Assembly (NCBI GenBank): GCA_037039925.1
Contig: JAXRKP010000149.1
Span: forward strand, 102,501-166,500
DNA length: 64,000 bases
Source of the DNA: Doris montereyensis
Lineage: Eukaryota > Mollusca > Gastropoda > Nudibranchia > Dorididae
Reading direction: 5' to 3'
In this document: positions 43,450 to 54,413 of the stretch, piece by piece
Layout: each line of letters starts with the position of its first letter
How positions within the stretch are numbered: the stretch's first letter is position 1
The notes under the pieces: generated by a model
What the model was told of the DNA's origin: nothing
The model's database searches: none
The model's input: the letters and a program-made list of their open reading frames with translations, nothing else
Made by a program: the position numbers and the translations under genes

Positions 43450-43735
43450 TTGTTTCTTTGAAATTTAGCACATCCACCATTGCGGTGATCTCAGGGTGAG
43501 AGAGAAAGTTTGTTTCTTTGAAATTTACCCAATCCACCATTGCGGTGATCTCAGGGTGTGTGTGTGTGTGTGTGAGAGAGAGCGACAGACAAGTTTGTTT
43601 AATTAAAATTGACCTCGTCCAATATTGTGGTGATCTCAGTGTGAATTAAGAGAGCAAGATGAGATAAAAGTAAAAAAGGGAAAGGAAAGAAGTAGGACAT
43701 ACCAGTAACACTTCCCAACCATCCACAGTAAAAAC
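43449..43735 (-). repeat. Repeat family C, three antisense ends in tandem
   Basis: TTTGAAATTTAGCACATCCA with TTGCGGTGATCTCAGGGTGA, then TTTGAAATTTACCCAATCCA with the same ending, then AAAATTGACCTCGTCCAATA continuing into a full copy. The first two are partial copies of about 60 bp. Confidence 0.75.
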
Positions 43736-44289
43736 AGAAAGAAAAAAAGAAAGAAAAAAAAAAGCCTTGCTAACCAGAGTTGCTCTTGGGTCAGTAGGGC
43801 TAATCTGCTGCTCGTCAAAAGAAAACAACAAATAAACCCAAAACAAAAACCGTTAAAAAGCTAAAACCCAAACCCTGTGCTAAACGCCCTCGAATGATTC
43901 CAATTTCCAGACAGATCTAGATTCTAGATCTACTAAGTGTTTGAGATGGTCATGGATATTACATACTGCATGACGTAATATTCACAGTCGTTTGCCTCTT
44001 ATCACCAGCACCCGGCCACTTGTGCGTTCGTTTTTAAGGCCCCATTCTGTGTGCAGTGTGAGTGTGGCTGTGACCGACAATGCCTCCACAAGTGTGACAA
44101 ACAGCGCAGAGGACTGAGAAGAAGAAAGACTAGATCTACCGGGTGTGTGTGTGTGCGTGTGAGTGTATACTATGTATACACGTAGTATGTGTTTGTACTT
44201 GTTGGAACAGAAGGGGTGTACGTATATCTCTATATATCTATTCAGGGGGAACCTGTTATTTCGTATTATAACATTGTCACGGCTCTGAA

Positions 44290-44330
44290 ATCAGTGCAGG
44301 GGAGAGAGAAAAGGAGAGGGAGGAGGAGAG

Positions 44331-44403
<73 letters not shown>

Positions 44404-44490
44404 GGAGGAGAGAGAGAGAGGAGAGAGAGAGACAGAGACAGGAGACGGAGAGAGAGAGAGGAGAGAGAGAGACAGACAGGGAACGGGGAG

Positions 44491-44572
<82 letters not shown>
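44290..44572. repeat. GA microsatellite
   Basis: About 280 bp of GA with GGA, GACA and GGGA interruptions; GA on plus. Confidence 0.95.
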
Positions 44573-44574
<2 letters not shown>

Positions 44575-44624
44575 CAGCCTTTGTCGTTTGTTAAAAAAAG
44601 ATAAATCAGTACTTTGCTTAAATG

Positions 44625-44758
44625 CAATTGCAATCTACCACATCCATCGTAAGCAGTGATCTCAGGGTGACCTACTGAGGAAATAACGAGATGTAAAACA
44701 GGGGTGAAAAGGAAAGAAGTAGGACCTGCCAGTGGCGCCTGCCAACCACGCTAACAAG
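44625..44758 (-). repeat. Repeat family C, antisense copy
   Basis: TGCAATCTACCACATCCATC, AGCAGTGATCTCAGGGTGAC, GAAAGAAGTAGGACCTGCCA, GTGGCGCCTGCCAACC. Confidence 0.7.
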
Positions 44759-45390
44759 TACAGGAAATATCATAGGATTAATGATACACCCCAAGGTATC
44801 ACTACATAAATCCACCTGAGAGCATAAACCGACGTTTGATCTCAAACGACCCAGTGGTGAAGACAGAAGCATAGGAGAGGTCCAATCAGAGCATTTGCAG
44901 CAAGTTAAGAATTCGGGATGTCATCACGATACATACCATTTCAATCTGGTCAAAAGATAGTGAGGAGGGAGGAAAGGGGATAAATAAGGAGGGGGAACCC
45001 TACAAATAAAAACTAAGTCTCTACCTGAAGGAAACCAAGACAAAAGCACCCCCCGCACCCCGGATTTTCGTTATGTAATAAAAAGACAGAAGAAAGACGC
45101 ACCCCAAAAAAACCCAACCCAAAACAAAAATACACTCATAAAAACAACAACTCACAAGTGCTCTGTGTTTTATTCGCTTCTTTCTTTTTAGTCGTTTTTT
45201 TTTTCGGATTTTCTTTTTTTTCACTTTTGCTTTCATTTTACGTCTCTTTCGTTGTTGGCTGTAGTATTCCTTCTTTTTTTCTTTCTGTTTGAAAATACCA
45301 ACTTTCTGCGTATTTGAAATCATATATCATGCAAACACACCCACTCCTCAAGTTGTTTGTTATACACGCACATTATTATAAACGTACTTT

Positions 45391-46063
45391 GGGGGGCTCT
45401 AGATCTAGACCTACTATTTGTCTCAACATAAATATCATGACTGGGATGTCCTCGTTCATAAAATGGGGCTCTAGATCTAAACTAGACCTACCTTATTTGT
45501 CTCAACATAAATATCATGACTGGGACATGTCCTCGTTCATAAAATGGGGCTCTAGATCTAAACTAGACCTACCCTATTTGTCTCAACATAAATATCATGA
45601 CTGGGACATGTCCTCGTTCATAAAATGGGGCTCTAGATCTAAACTAGACCTACCTTATTTGTCTCAACATAAATATTGGGACATGTCCTCGTTCATAAAA
45701 TGGAGCTCTAGGTCTAAACTAGACCTACCTTATTTGTCTCAACATAAATATCATGACTGGGACATGTCCTCGTTCATAAAATGGGGCTCTAGGTCTAAAC
45801 TAGACCTACCTTATTTGTCTCAACATAAATACTGGGACATGTCCTCGTTCATAAAATGGGGCTCTAGGTCTAAACTAGACCTACCTTATTTTCTCAACAT
45901 AAATATCATGACTGGGACATGTCCTCGTTCATAAAATGGGGCTCTAGGTCTAAACTAGACCGTCCTCGTTCATAAAATGGGGCTCCAGCTCTAAACTAGA
46001 CCTACCCTATTTGTCTCAACATAAATAGCATGACGTGTATTACTGGGACATGTCCTCGTTCAT
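45391..46063 (+). repeat. 81-bp minisatellite array (about nine units)
   Basis: The unit starts GGGGCTCTAGATCTAAACTA, continues through TTATTTGTCTCAACATAAAT and ends CATGTCCTCGTTCATAAAAT. Some units lack TCATGACTG-type blocks; one near 45960 is cut to about 40 bp. Because 81 is a multiple of three one frame stays open for 206 codons (SSFIKWGSRSKLDLPYLSQH repeated). I regard that reading as incidental. Confidence 0.95.
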
Positions 46064-46073
46064 AAAAAAAACC

Positions 46074-46513
46074 TGGCGATCTCGGAGTTTAGGGTCCTAA
46101 ATTATCATATTTTTCAAGATTTATTTAAACTTAAAAATAAGATTTTTTAAGAATAACTTTAAAATATTTTATTTTCCAAAAAATATTTATTTCTTCAAGT
46201 TCAAGAAAAGTTACACAGGGTATTTGCACTTTAATTTCATTTAGAATTTTCCCAAATGTGTTTCCGCCAGATGAAGCAAATGTGTCATTTCTCCATCTCC
46301 ATTCAAACTCCCGTAGGTAGCTGATGAAGTGATTGCGAGACGTGCCATGCATTCGCTTGATCTTCTTCTTTGCATGAGACCAAAACGCTTCAATACTTTG
46401 AGTATGAGCCATGGGATCAGCAGGGTCGACAAAGTGTGACAAACTCCGACAAATTAAAATGTAGGATCAAACTCCGATAAAAATAATTTAGGACCCTAAA
46501 CTCGATATCGCCA
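46074..46513 (-). mobile_element. Internally deleted Merlin (IS1016-like) DNA transposon
   Basis: Terminal inverted repeats: TGGCGATCTCGGAGTTTAGG and on to TCCTAAATTAT at the left; the right end is its inverse with one substitution and one missing base. Between them the minus strand encodes the C-terminal part of an ISXO2/IS1595-type DDE transposase. 440 bp in all, against well over 1 kb for a full Merlin. No clean 8-9 bp target duplication is visible. Confidence 0.8.
46230..46442 (-). pseudogene. Merlin transposase C-terminal fragment
   Basis: Reads SHFVDPADPMAHTQSIEAFW, SHAKKKIKRMHGTSRNHFIS and YLREFEWRWRN. FVDP...HTQSIEAFW...K is the hallmark of the ISXO2-like transposase domain; the Glu of SIEAFW is the last residue of the DDE triad. 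The first two Asp are absent, so it cannot be active. Confidence 0.85.
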
Positions 46514-47380
46514 TAACAAAACACAGCCAAACGATACAATCAAAACGTCCACTGTTGTATAGATCTAGAATCTAGATCTAGCACCAAACGGCACCACCGA
46601 CTTACCTACTATTAGTCAGACAAATTGTCAACAACAAGTCGATCTAGAATCTAGATCTAGTTAAATCCACGAAACCTGCGTCGAAGCGTTATCCTTTGAA
46701 CATGCCACACAACTCATATTATTATGTGAATCATCAATACAAACGGAACCGGCCACCAGTCGTGGACCCATTAACCTCCTTTCTCACGTCCAACAAACTG
46801 CCGATCACAAACTAGATCTAGGCCTACGTCGCTCTCAACCCAAGGTCTACCAGGAAATGACAGAAACGCCACCAGATGAACGACGATCGACTGTATTTGA
46901 TTTTTATTCCAACACATCGGTGTGGCCGCTTCACATCACATAATACAAATGCGTGCGCGGTGAGACAACTCGACTGTCAACGGCTGAAAACCCACGACAC
47001 ACGAACGACAACAGACAGCGGAACGGAAAGAATTTTTTATTTTTTAAAGGGTTGAAGCACTGACAGTCGATAGACACGACAGAAGGGCTGCATGCGCATG
47101 CCATGCCAAGTGAACACAGATTTGAGACGGCCCGGCATGCGTGATAGGGCAGTGCGGTGGCACGCAATCTGGACAGACCTAAGCACCGTTCACACTGCTG
47201 TTCTTCTGTGTTCACTAGAGCATTCACTAGCGGCGTTCACTAGAGCGTTCACTAGTGCGAGCCGCTAAGATCACCGCCAGTGCAAATTACAATCATAAAA
47301 TAATACATATTATTATGTAGTATTATCGTCTTGCCTGTATCGTGCGTAGGTGGTGAACGAAACTTTTTTATTATAGTCTC
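46514..47380. other. No gene recognised
   Basis: Contains two TCTAGATCTAG-type palindromes (46560, 46645), GC-richer sequence at 46940-47240 with a repeated TTCACTAG(A/C)G motif, and no convincing ORF. Confidence 0.4.
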
Positions 47381-47384
47381 AACG

Positions 47385-47508
47385 AGATTGACACCGTCAA
47401 CCTTATGCAGCGATCTCAGAGGGAATCAAGATGAAAGTTGAGTAAAAGGGGCAACGGAAAGAAGATGAACCTACCAACATACCCACCAACCATCCACGGT
47501 GAACGAGG
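47385..47508 (-). repeat. Repeat family C, antisense copy
   Basis: GACACCGTCAACCTTATGCA, GCGATCTCAGAGGGAATCAA, GAAAGAAGATGAACCTACCA. Confidence 0.65.
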
Positions 47509-47560
47509 CAATGTTGTTGTAGGCTAGAATATAATGTATCGCAGCGCGATCAAACCGATC

Positions 47561-47568
47561 CGAGAGAG

Positions 47569-47650
<82 letters not shown>

Positions 47651-47656
47651 CGGAAT

Positions 47657-47749
<93 letters not shown>
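47561..47749. repeat. GA microsatellite
   Basis: Two long pure GA runs separated by AACCGGAATTGG. Confidence 0.95.
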
Positions 47750-47752
<3 letters not shown>

Positions 47753-48069
47753 ACCAGGGGGAAGGTTGAAGAATCCTGTGTAAATATAACCATCTGATCC
47801 TCAATGTCTCCCCTAAATTTCCCCCCCACCCCCGTCCTGTTCATTGTCTGACTCCCACTTGTGAGCCCAATGAATGAATGGATAGATGGTCCCTAGGCCT
47901 ACAGATGCGATCACGATCTTCCGCCTTCCTTTTTTGTTATGCTTTTATAACATACGTTTATACATAATACATACATACATACATAAACGAATACATAAAT
48001 ACATACATACACGCATTCGTACACACATAGACAAAGATACAAACATGTACACACATGCAAACACACACA

Positions 48070-48373
48070 CTGTTAAGCATTCCCCCAAAGAAAGCCTGAC
48101 AAAACTGTCACTGCGCTCTTTTACATAATGCAGGTCCTCACGTCTGGAATGCTCTTCCATTGTCAATACGATCTATGGTTGACACATCGGAAGACACCTT
48201 TAAAAAACATCTCAAAACATACCTCATGAAAAGTAATTGTTTCATTATCCGATTTTATTTCATGTACACCTAGAAAAAATGATATTATGCTGTCATGTAT
48301 TGTTTTCATGTATAAATTATCGTAAGATGGGAATGGGCGCTATATAAATGAATTATATTATTATTATTATTAT
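48070..48373 (+). mobile_element. LINE 3' end: RT C-terminus plus tail
   Basis: SPKESLTKLSLRSFT in one frame and NAGPHVWNALPLSIRSMVDT, SEDTFKKHLKTYLM in the next: the WNxLPxxIR...FKxxLKxxL signature that ends CR1/L2 reverse transcriptases. Then a stop, an untranslated end with GGGCGCTATATAAATGAATT, and (ATT)n. A frame change shows it is dead. Confidence 0.8.
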
Positions 48374-48489
48374 ACATAAAATGTATATATTTACATATAT
48401 ATATATGATATATATATTTATGTACATTGCTCATGTTTTTTTATATATAAATGCGCCCAGATATAAGATATATATATGAATTATATTAT

Positions 48490-48533
<44 letters not shown>

Positions 48534-48735
48534 TAAGATACATAAAATGTATATATACAGTATACATACATACACACATAATACATACTTATGTACATAC
48601 ATACAGTATACATACATACACACACATAATGCATACTTATGTACATACATACGTACACATACATACATACATACATACATACATACATACATACATACAT
48701 ACATACATACATACATACATACATACATACATACG
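48490..48735. repeat. TA and CATA microsatellites
   Basis: (TA)n at 48497-48533, CATA-rich sequence, then a pure (CATA)n run at about 48654-48733. Confidence 0.95.
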
Positions 48736-48770
48736 TGCATACTGGGACTGTCTATTCCTCAGTTGGGACT

Positions 48771-48774
<4 letters not shown>

Positions 48775-48850
<76 letters not shown>
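48775..48850. repeat. CT microsatellite
   Basis: About 75 bp of CT with one GTCT. Confidence 0.95.
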
Positions 48851-48853
<3 letters not shown>

Positions 48854-49134
48854 ATAACACTAGTATGGCCTGTTTACGTCGATATATTGGTGACCCTGTA
48901 ACAGTTGCTGTCACTGCTGCTACGTCTGGACTTATCATCTGAGTTTGGATGCCCAGCCACGCTTCCCTTTCCCCTCTGACCTTTGCCTCTTCTACATCCT
49001 TTAGTCAGAGTAATAAACTGGTCAATATGTCTGGGGTACAAGAGGCTGTAGGGTATGCATTTCTAAACGGACCTTTTTCCCCCGGTATGAATTCAATGTT
49101 GCCCAAGAGCGCTGCCAATGAGCATAATATATCG

Positions 49135-49245
49135 TGAGGAGCGTATGATTAGCTTGGTTGGTGGCACGTTTCCCTTTCATGACGATGCGATGGGTGTGCC
49201 GACGCAGAGGCCGCGGGTTCAATCCCTATGGTGGCCAACTACTTT
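49135..49245 (+). mobile_element. tRNA-derived SINE head (separate type)
   Basis: TAGCTTGGTTGGTGGCACGT as A-box region and GCGGGTTCAATCCCTATGGT as B box; distinct from families A and B. The body is not clearly assignable. Confidence 0.5.
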
Positions 49246-49449
49246 TTTTGCTGTCTATTCCTTGTATTAGTCTCGTCTATGCTCGTATGGGGCATTAATG
49301 TTACTTAATGTCATTTTCCTTCCTCCGGACACGCCCCTTGCCCCACTGTTTGTCTTTATAATCAGAACGGAGACCCATTTCTTGAACGTTGTTCCTGGTG
49401 ATGAGCTGTAAGCTTACCACTATGATACCTGAAACAAAGAGACAGTTGA

Positions 49450-49718
49450 TGGTGATCTGGGGATTTTTGGTAGAGTTTTTAATGTTGCCCAGACTGCCCT
49501 GTAAACAGCCAAGGGGTCTTTAACGTGCACAGAGTCTTGTGATCTGCACACGGGACCTCCTTTGTATCGTCCGTCTCCGATGGGACAAGGTGTCGATCCA
49601 CCTACTTGGACCGGGGGGAGGGGGGGTAGATTTTATTTTTCAACCGTTGGGCGGGCTCGAACCCTCTACTTTTTTGGTTGAAAGGCCGACACCTTGCCTC
49701 AGGACTACCCGAGTCCCT
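49450..49718 (-). mobile_element. SINE family A, antisense copy (near complete)
   Basis: TGGTGATCTGGGGATTTTTG, CTGTAAACAGCCAAGGGGTC, TTTAACGTGCACAGAGTCTT, CGTCCGTCTCCGATGGGACA, CGGGCTCGAACCCTCTAC, TCAGGACTACCCGAGTCCCT. Confidence 0.85.
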
Positions 49719-49821
49719 TATTTTTAAATGAAGAAATATTTTTAAAGACCACCAGTTCGACAGCAACGATAACGTGAAAACAGCGGTCTACAGTCTGTTG
49801 GTGTCGTGGATAAAAGAAGTT

Positions 49822-49825
<4 letters not shown>

Positions 49826-49857
<32 letters not shown>

Positions 49858-49920
49858 TAGCGTGTTTATGCATTCGTTTGAGTGTGAGTGAGTGAGTGAG
49901 TGTGTGTGTGTGTGTGTTTG
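49826..49920. repeat. GT and GAGT repeats
   Basis: (GT)n at 49826-49854 and 49902-49916 with (GAGT)n between. Confidence 0.9.
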
Positions 49921-50219
49921 TTCGTTTGTCTATGTCAGAGCGTGTTTGTGTACCAAATTAGATGACCAGAGAAAAGTTGTTGGTAAAGAGCAACCGTGGA
50001 CTACACTGACAGAAAAGAGGTGCATCTGAGTTTGGTGTGTGTATGCGTGTGTGTGTGTGTATGTGCAAAAGCTTTAGTAGAAAAGAAAAAAAGAAATATA
50101 AACAGGAGGGGGGGTTGGGGGGGGGACAAGGGGGAAGGGGGGCCAAGGGGAAGGGGCAAGGGGAAGGGGGGACACAAGATTTTCGCAGTAGTGTCAAGTA
50201 TGTGAATGCAATTTAAAGA

Positions 50220-51510
50220 CAGGAAAGAAAGAAAGACCCTAGTGTTGCCTTTGTTTCCTGGTGGCAGAGATAATTACCTTGCGCTGCAGCTAATAGGTGT
50301 GAAGAGGCAGCAGCTAGATAAGAAGAGACAGAATGAGAAACTTATTTCTTCTATTAGTTTAAGCCTACCATGAAAGCTACACCTCTCACTATTTGTGGTG
50401 GTTTATTTGGACAACAGATTTCCATGATCAGCCTATACCACTGAAGTCATATGCCATTTTACACCTTAAACAATGGGCAAATCGTGTTCAATGGACCCAG
50501 TAAGCTGACCAGTGGCCAAACTTTACTGACATTTGCTGTCAACCTTTGCAAAAAGATGCTAATCCACAGCGCAATGCATTAACTCAACAAACAATTAGAA
50601 AACATAGAAGAAGAAGATCACAGTGAAGTCACACATTTTCCATACAATTATACTAAATATCACAACTTTGGTATGGCTTTCATGCTCATTAGATAGACAG
50701 CAACGGCTAAAGTTAATTTTAATGGACCCGTTACAGTTCTATATGTGAAAAAAAACCCAATCAAGATGGTTAGTCAAAATGACAAACTTTTGTAAAAACA
50801 AAATGTGAAAAATGGATTTTGGCTGGCGCACATTTCCCCTGCTTTTAAGTGTCATGAAACCAGAGGCACCCACATGAAAACTTCTGTGCAATAAAAGTAC
50901 TGAGAAATAAAAGGTATTAAAAAGTAAAATACTGGGACACATCCTCTACAAATTTACTCATCAAAATCAAAGGGGAGGAACTGAAAATACAAAAATTGGT
51001 TTAATGACCTTTGTCAAGACACAAGCACAGACTTTCTAACCCCTAACCATATACTATTTATCAACTTCCTCCCCTTGCATTCAAAGTCCCCTTTCACTTC
51101 TTCTAGCATATACTGATGCCTGTCTTTTCTATGTATATTATGTTGGCATCTTGAAAATAAACTTCTTCATGTCATTTTAGAGGAGGAAGTTCCTATTTTA
51201 CCATGCCCAATTTTCATATCCTCTCGCCTGGGCCCTATCTATCTTGTACTGAAAATAGATCTGGACCCTATTTCATTGTTTATGTAACTATCACAGGCGC
51301 TAGGCTCATTAAGGCTTCCAGAATCTAAACCACCTACTGGTGAAAGTTTATCATTGCTTGATATCATTTTGATATCATGAAATAATCTCAAACATGGCAC
51401 ATAGTTTTCACACAAGCTCAACAAGCAATGAATCCAGCCACTACAATGAACTCTTCAGCCCATTTGATGTGAAGCGATACAATATGCGACAAATAAAGTA
51501 CCTACAGTAA
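50220..51510. other. AT-rich, no gene recognised
   Basis: No exon-like or repeat-like signal found; it lies below the candidate hydrophobic exon and could be its 3' UTR. Confidence 0.35.
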
Positions 51511-51515
51511 CATTC

Positions 51516-51775
51516 AACGTCATCGGGGCTGTAAATCATACTTATGCGACCACAGGAAACAAAGCAATATGAGGAGTCGCAGAAATGCAGCCATGGCAAA
51601 TAAAGTGCTAAAAAACACAGCTGCAATGCGTCCCCCAAGCTCAGTGTAAAGGGAAGAGTGCATGAGAGATCTGAATGCAATACTGACAAAAGCTGCAGGA
51701 AACATCGGAGCCATTGATCTGGCTGGCTTTCTTTGCATATGTCAGAAGATTTTTCACAGAAGAGTTAAAGGCATC
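51516..51775 (-). CDS. Candidate terminal exon of an unrecognised membrane protein
   Basis: A very good acceptor (TTTTTAACATATTTTCAG) precedes DAFNSSVKNLLTYAKKASQI...; the neighbouring frame then gives SIAFRSLMHSSLYTELGGRI and a hydrophobic segment AAVFFSTLFAMAAFLRLLIL followed by LCFLWSHKYDLQPR and TGA, like a C-terminal membrane anchor. A frame change near 51690 would be needed to join the two. It is not in phase with the last XPNPEP3 exon found and does not resemble the XPNPEP3 C-terminus. Unrecognised. Confidence 0.3.
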
Positions 51776-52549
51776 CTGAAAATATGTTAAAAAGAAAATG
51801 AAATGTTCATTTGTGCCTTGAAATATTTAAATTATAAGGCACTGGTACCATTGCAACAAAGGCTGTTGGATTGAGGAGACAACTAATAAATAATACACAA
51901 TCGAAACCCTCAATTTGCATATTCAAGAACTAATAGTCTCTTTTCAGGAAATAAAATTCTTTGTAAGATTAGCTCTTTATGTAGAGGCACCAGTAAAGAG
52001 AAATCTTTCCTTGCGTCTTCATTCTTTCATACTCATGAAGTGAGCCTCAAAGATAGGAAAAACATTATACAATTAACTCAAGACATTTGTGAAAGTTATG
52101 GTTATAATAAAGGCTGTGCCTCTCTTTTTGGGATAATTTCAATACTAAACAATATGTACAATGATTTTTTTGTTCTGCACATGACTAAACATTGATTTTG
52201 ATATCAGATAATCTACAGACAATAAAAAGGATGAAAAAATAAAATCTCTGATCAGAAAAATCCAAGGATTATCTACTTTCAGCCAAAACATTCTCTATTT
52301 CCTCGACTGTTTTTGGACAGGATACTGACAAATTTGATCATTCATGGATATTATCCTCATGCGAATACCCAAAAGACTAATGTTGTAATTTTAGAAAGTA
52401 AACATGTAAATACAATTTCATTTAATTAAAAGCATTTTAAAAATGCATACTTTCATTTTGATTTGAATGTTAAATAATTATTAGCATCAAATCTTAAATT
52501 TGAAGCTTAAAATTAAAATTATAAGCATTTGTTCCAGTAACATGGGTTT

Positions 52550-52675
52550 GATTGAAATTATCCTCATATGTTGTGATCTCAGGGTGAATTGAGAGGAAAC
52601 CCAAGATAAGTGACAGAAGGAAAGGAAAAAGCAGGACTTATCAGCAGCACCCACAACCATTCTGATAGACAATGA
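52550..52675 (-). repeat. Repeat family C, antisense copy
   Basis: TTGAAATTATCCTCATATGT, TGTGATCTCAGGGTGAATTG, GAGAGGAAACCCAAGATAAG, CAGGACTTATCAGCAGCACC. Confidence 0.75.
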
Positions 52676-52919
52676 TAACAACAAAATGAATTTTTTTTTG
52701 TAATCTAAAACTGACTCAAATCATAAATTCAAGACAGTCGTATGATAAACTGATGGAGTAAATATCCTTTGCTTTGATAGATTTAATTAGAATTTCAAAT
52801 TTGTACCCTATAACAGACATAAGTAATTTTAGCTGCTTTGTCCCCAATATACATGCAACAAAATAATATAAGAAAAAGCAGTTAGAGTTATGCATAGAGT
52901 AATCAGGAGTAGAGTCCTG

Positions 52920-53105
52920 ATTTTTCTAGGCATATGACATAATATGGTAGTTTGTCATTGCTTTCCATGCCAGCTTTACTTTCGCCTAGTTTGAATAAAT
53001 AGCTACCCATTGACAGAAAATTTTGCCCGGGTTGGGAATCAAACTCGTGCAGCTCTTTAGAGATAGTCCAACATTTACCGACTGAGCGGTACCTCACAAT
53101 ATGTA
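52920..53105 (-). mobile_element. tRNA-derived SINE (separate type), antisense
   Basis: The reverse complement starts GTGAGGTACCGCTCAGTCGG (tRNA-like A box) and has GAGTTTGATTCCCAACCCGG (B box), followed by a body ending near the TAGAAAAATCAGGAC region. Confidence 0.55.
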
Positions 53106-54292
53106 TACTTACACATAAATACCCATACTTCATTTCTGAACCCAGGTCTCCTGAGGCTAAAAACTCTCCTCATCTGGCTCCCTCCACAAATGATACAAGA
53201 GAACAAAGGCAAAATACAAGGTATGTATTATAATTCAAACACATTATGAGATCGCATATCTATAAATTTAACACCAATACCTATTCTTTGCCTAGATAGA
53301 CAATCAGCACATTCTCGTTCCCCACCAGTTGCAGGAGCTGTTGGAGCTTGAAAAACATCATTATCCCCAAATACCCTTGTCTAAATTTTTGTCTAGATAT
53401 AAACTGACATCTTCGGTATCACCATCCCTTCAAACACTTATTAGGTCACTATCAAGATAAGACTCGTTGTAACCAACTTAAAAATGTTTCTAAGCATTTT
53501 TTGGGTTGTAAACGAGGAACATTGTTATCTTTACTTGTAGATAGTCCAGAATTGATAGAAAGTGATTGCTTCATATTGAATTTATCACTATTTCACAGCA
53601 ACACATTAAAAATTACCACCACTTGCAAGCTACCATTTTGTCTAGAGAGCTTCTACTTCTAGTCATGCTACTACAGCTAAGCTTTGTGTTTGGTTGGCTA
53701 AATTTAGAAAGTGTAGTCATAGATAAGAATTGATGATACCATCCAAACACCGATTTACTGGTATCTCGGTTTTTAGCAGTGCAAGAGTAACAATACTTGA
53801 CCGATGTCTCGGGTCAAGAGATTAAGGCTATTAAAATGAGATCTTATGTTCTCAACAAGCTCAGATCGAAATAAACACCCCAATTTGGCTAACTATCATA
53901 AATTTCTTCATCACTGTTCGATCCAAACCTTCAAGCCTGCAGCCAGCAAATTATCATTGTCAAAGTTATGAAGATCAATTTAATTCTTACAATAACCCTC
54001 AGTAAACATGGACTGCTGTTTTCCACAGGCTTTTTCTTTACAAAAAAACAACAAAAACGCAACAAGGGCCAAAAGGTGATATCGAAAGGCCAACAGTATA
54101 GTATTGGTCACAACATGCAATGGGGCTTTCTAGCAAATGTTGTCAGATTCCTCACAAGCTAAAGCTTTCCTTACCAATTACTTCAATGGACCCATATTTT
54201 TACATAATTTAAAAATGCAAAAACAAAACTGAAAAATTCCACTCATTCCCATGATTGTGTTACTGGGTTATTTTGTGGGGGTTTTTTGTTAC

Positions 54293-54413
54293 CTGGCTCT
54301 ACAGTGACAACCATCCCAGGCTTGAGCTTGACCTTCCTGGACACCAAACTTGTATCATGAACATCCATTCCAAGATAATGACTCACGTGGTGAGGGCAGT
54401 ATTTACGTGACAG
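54293..54413 (-). CDS. XPNPEP3: XPNPEP3 exon with catalytic His and Glu
   Basis: Encodes [20 protein letters not shown], then [20 protein letters not shown] with a split Gly codon. His in SHYLGMD and Glu in VEPG are the third and fourth metal ligands. Family members usually have Gly before HYLG; here it is Ser. Acceptor CACCCCTCAG, donor GTAACA. Confidence 0.94.

Noticed and set aside
45314..45934. 206-residue repeat protein
   Set aside because: Open only because the satellite unit is 81 bp; no start context, no flanking exons, composition follows the DNA repeat.
51500..51560. IYSPDD on the minus strand as the missing XPNPEP3 IYIPEDD exon
   Set aside because: No acceptor gives the needed phase and the following residues do not resemble the GxRIEDD region; better explained as the end of the hydrophobic exon read in another frame.
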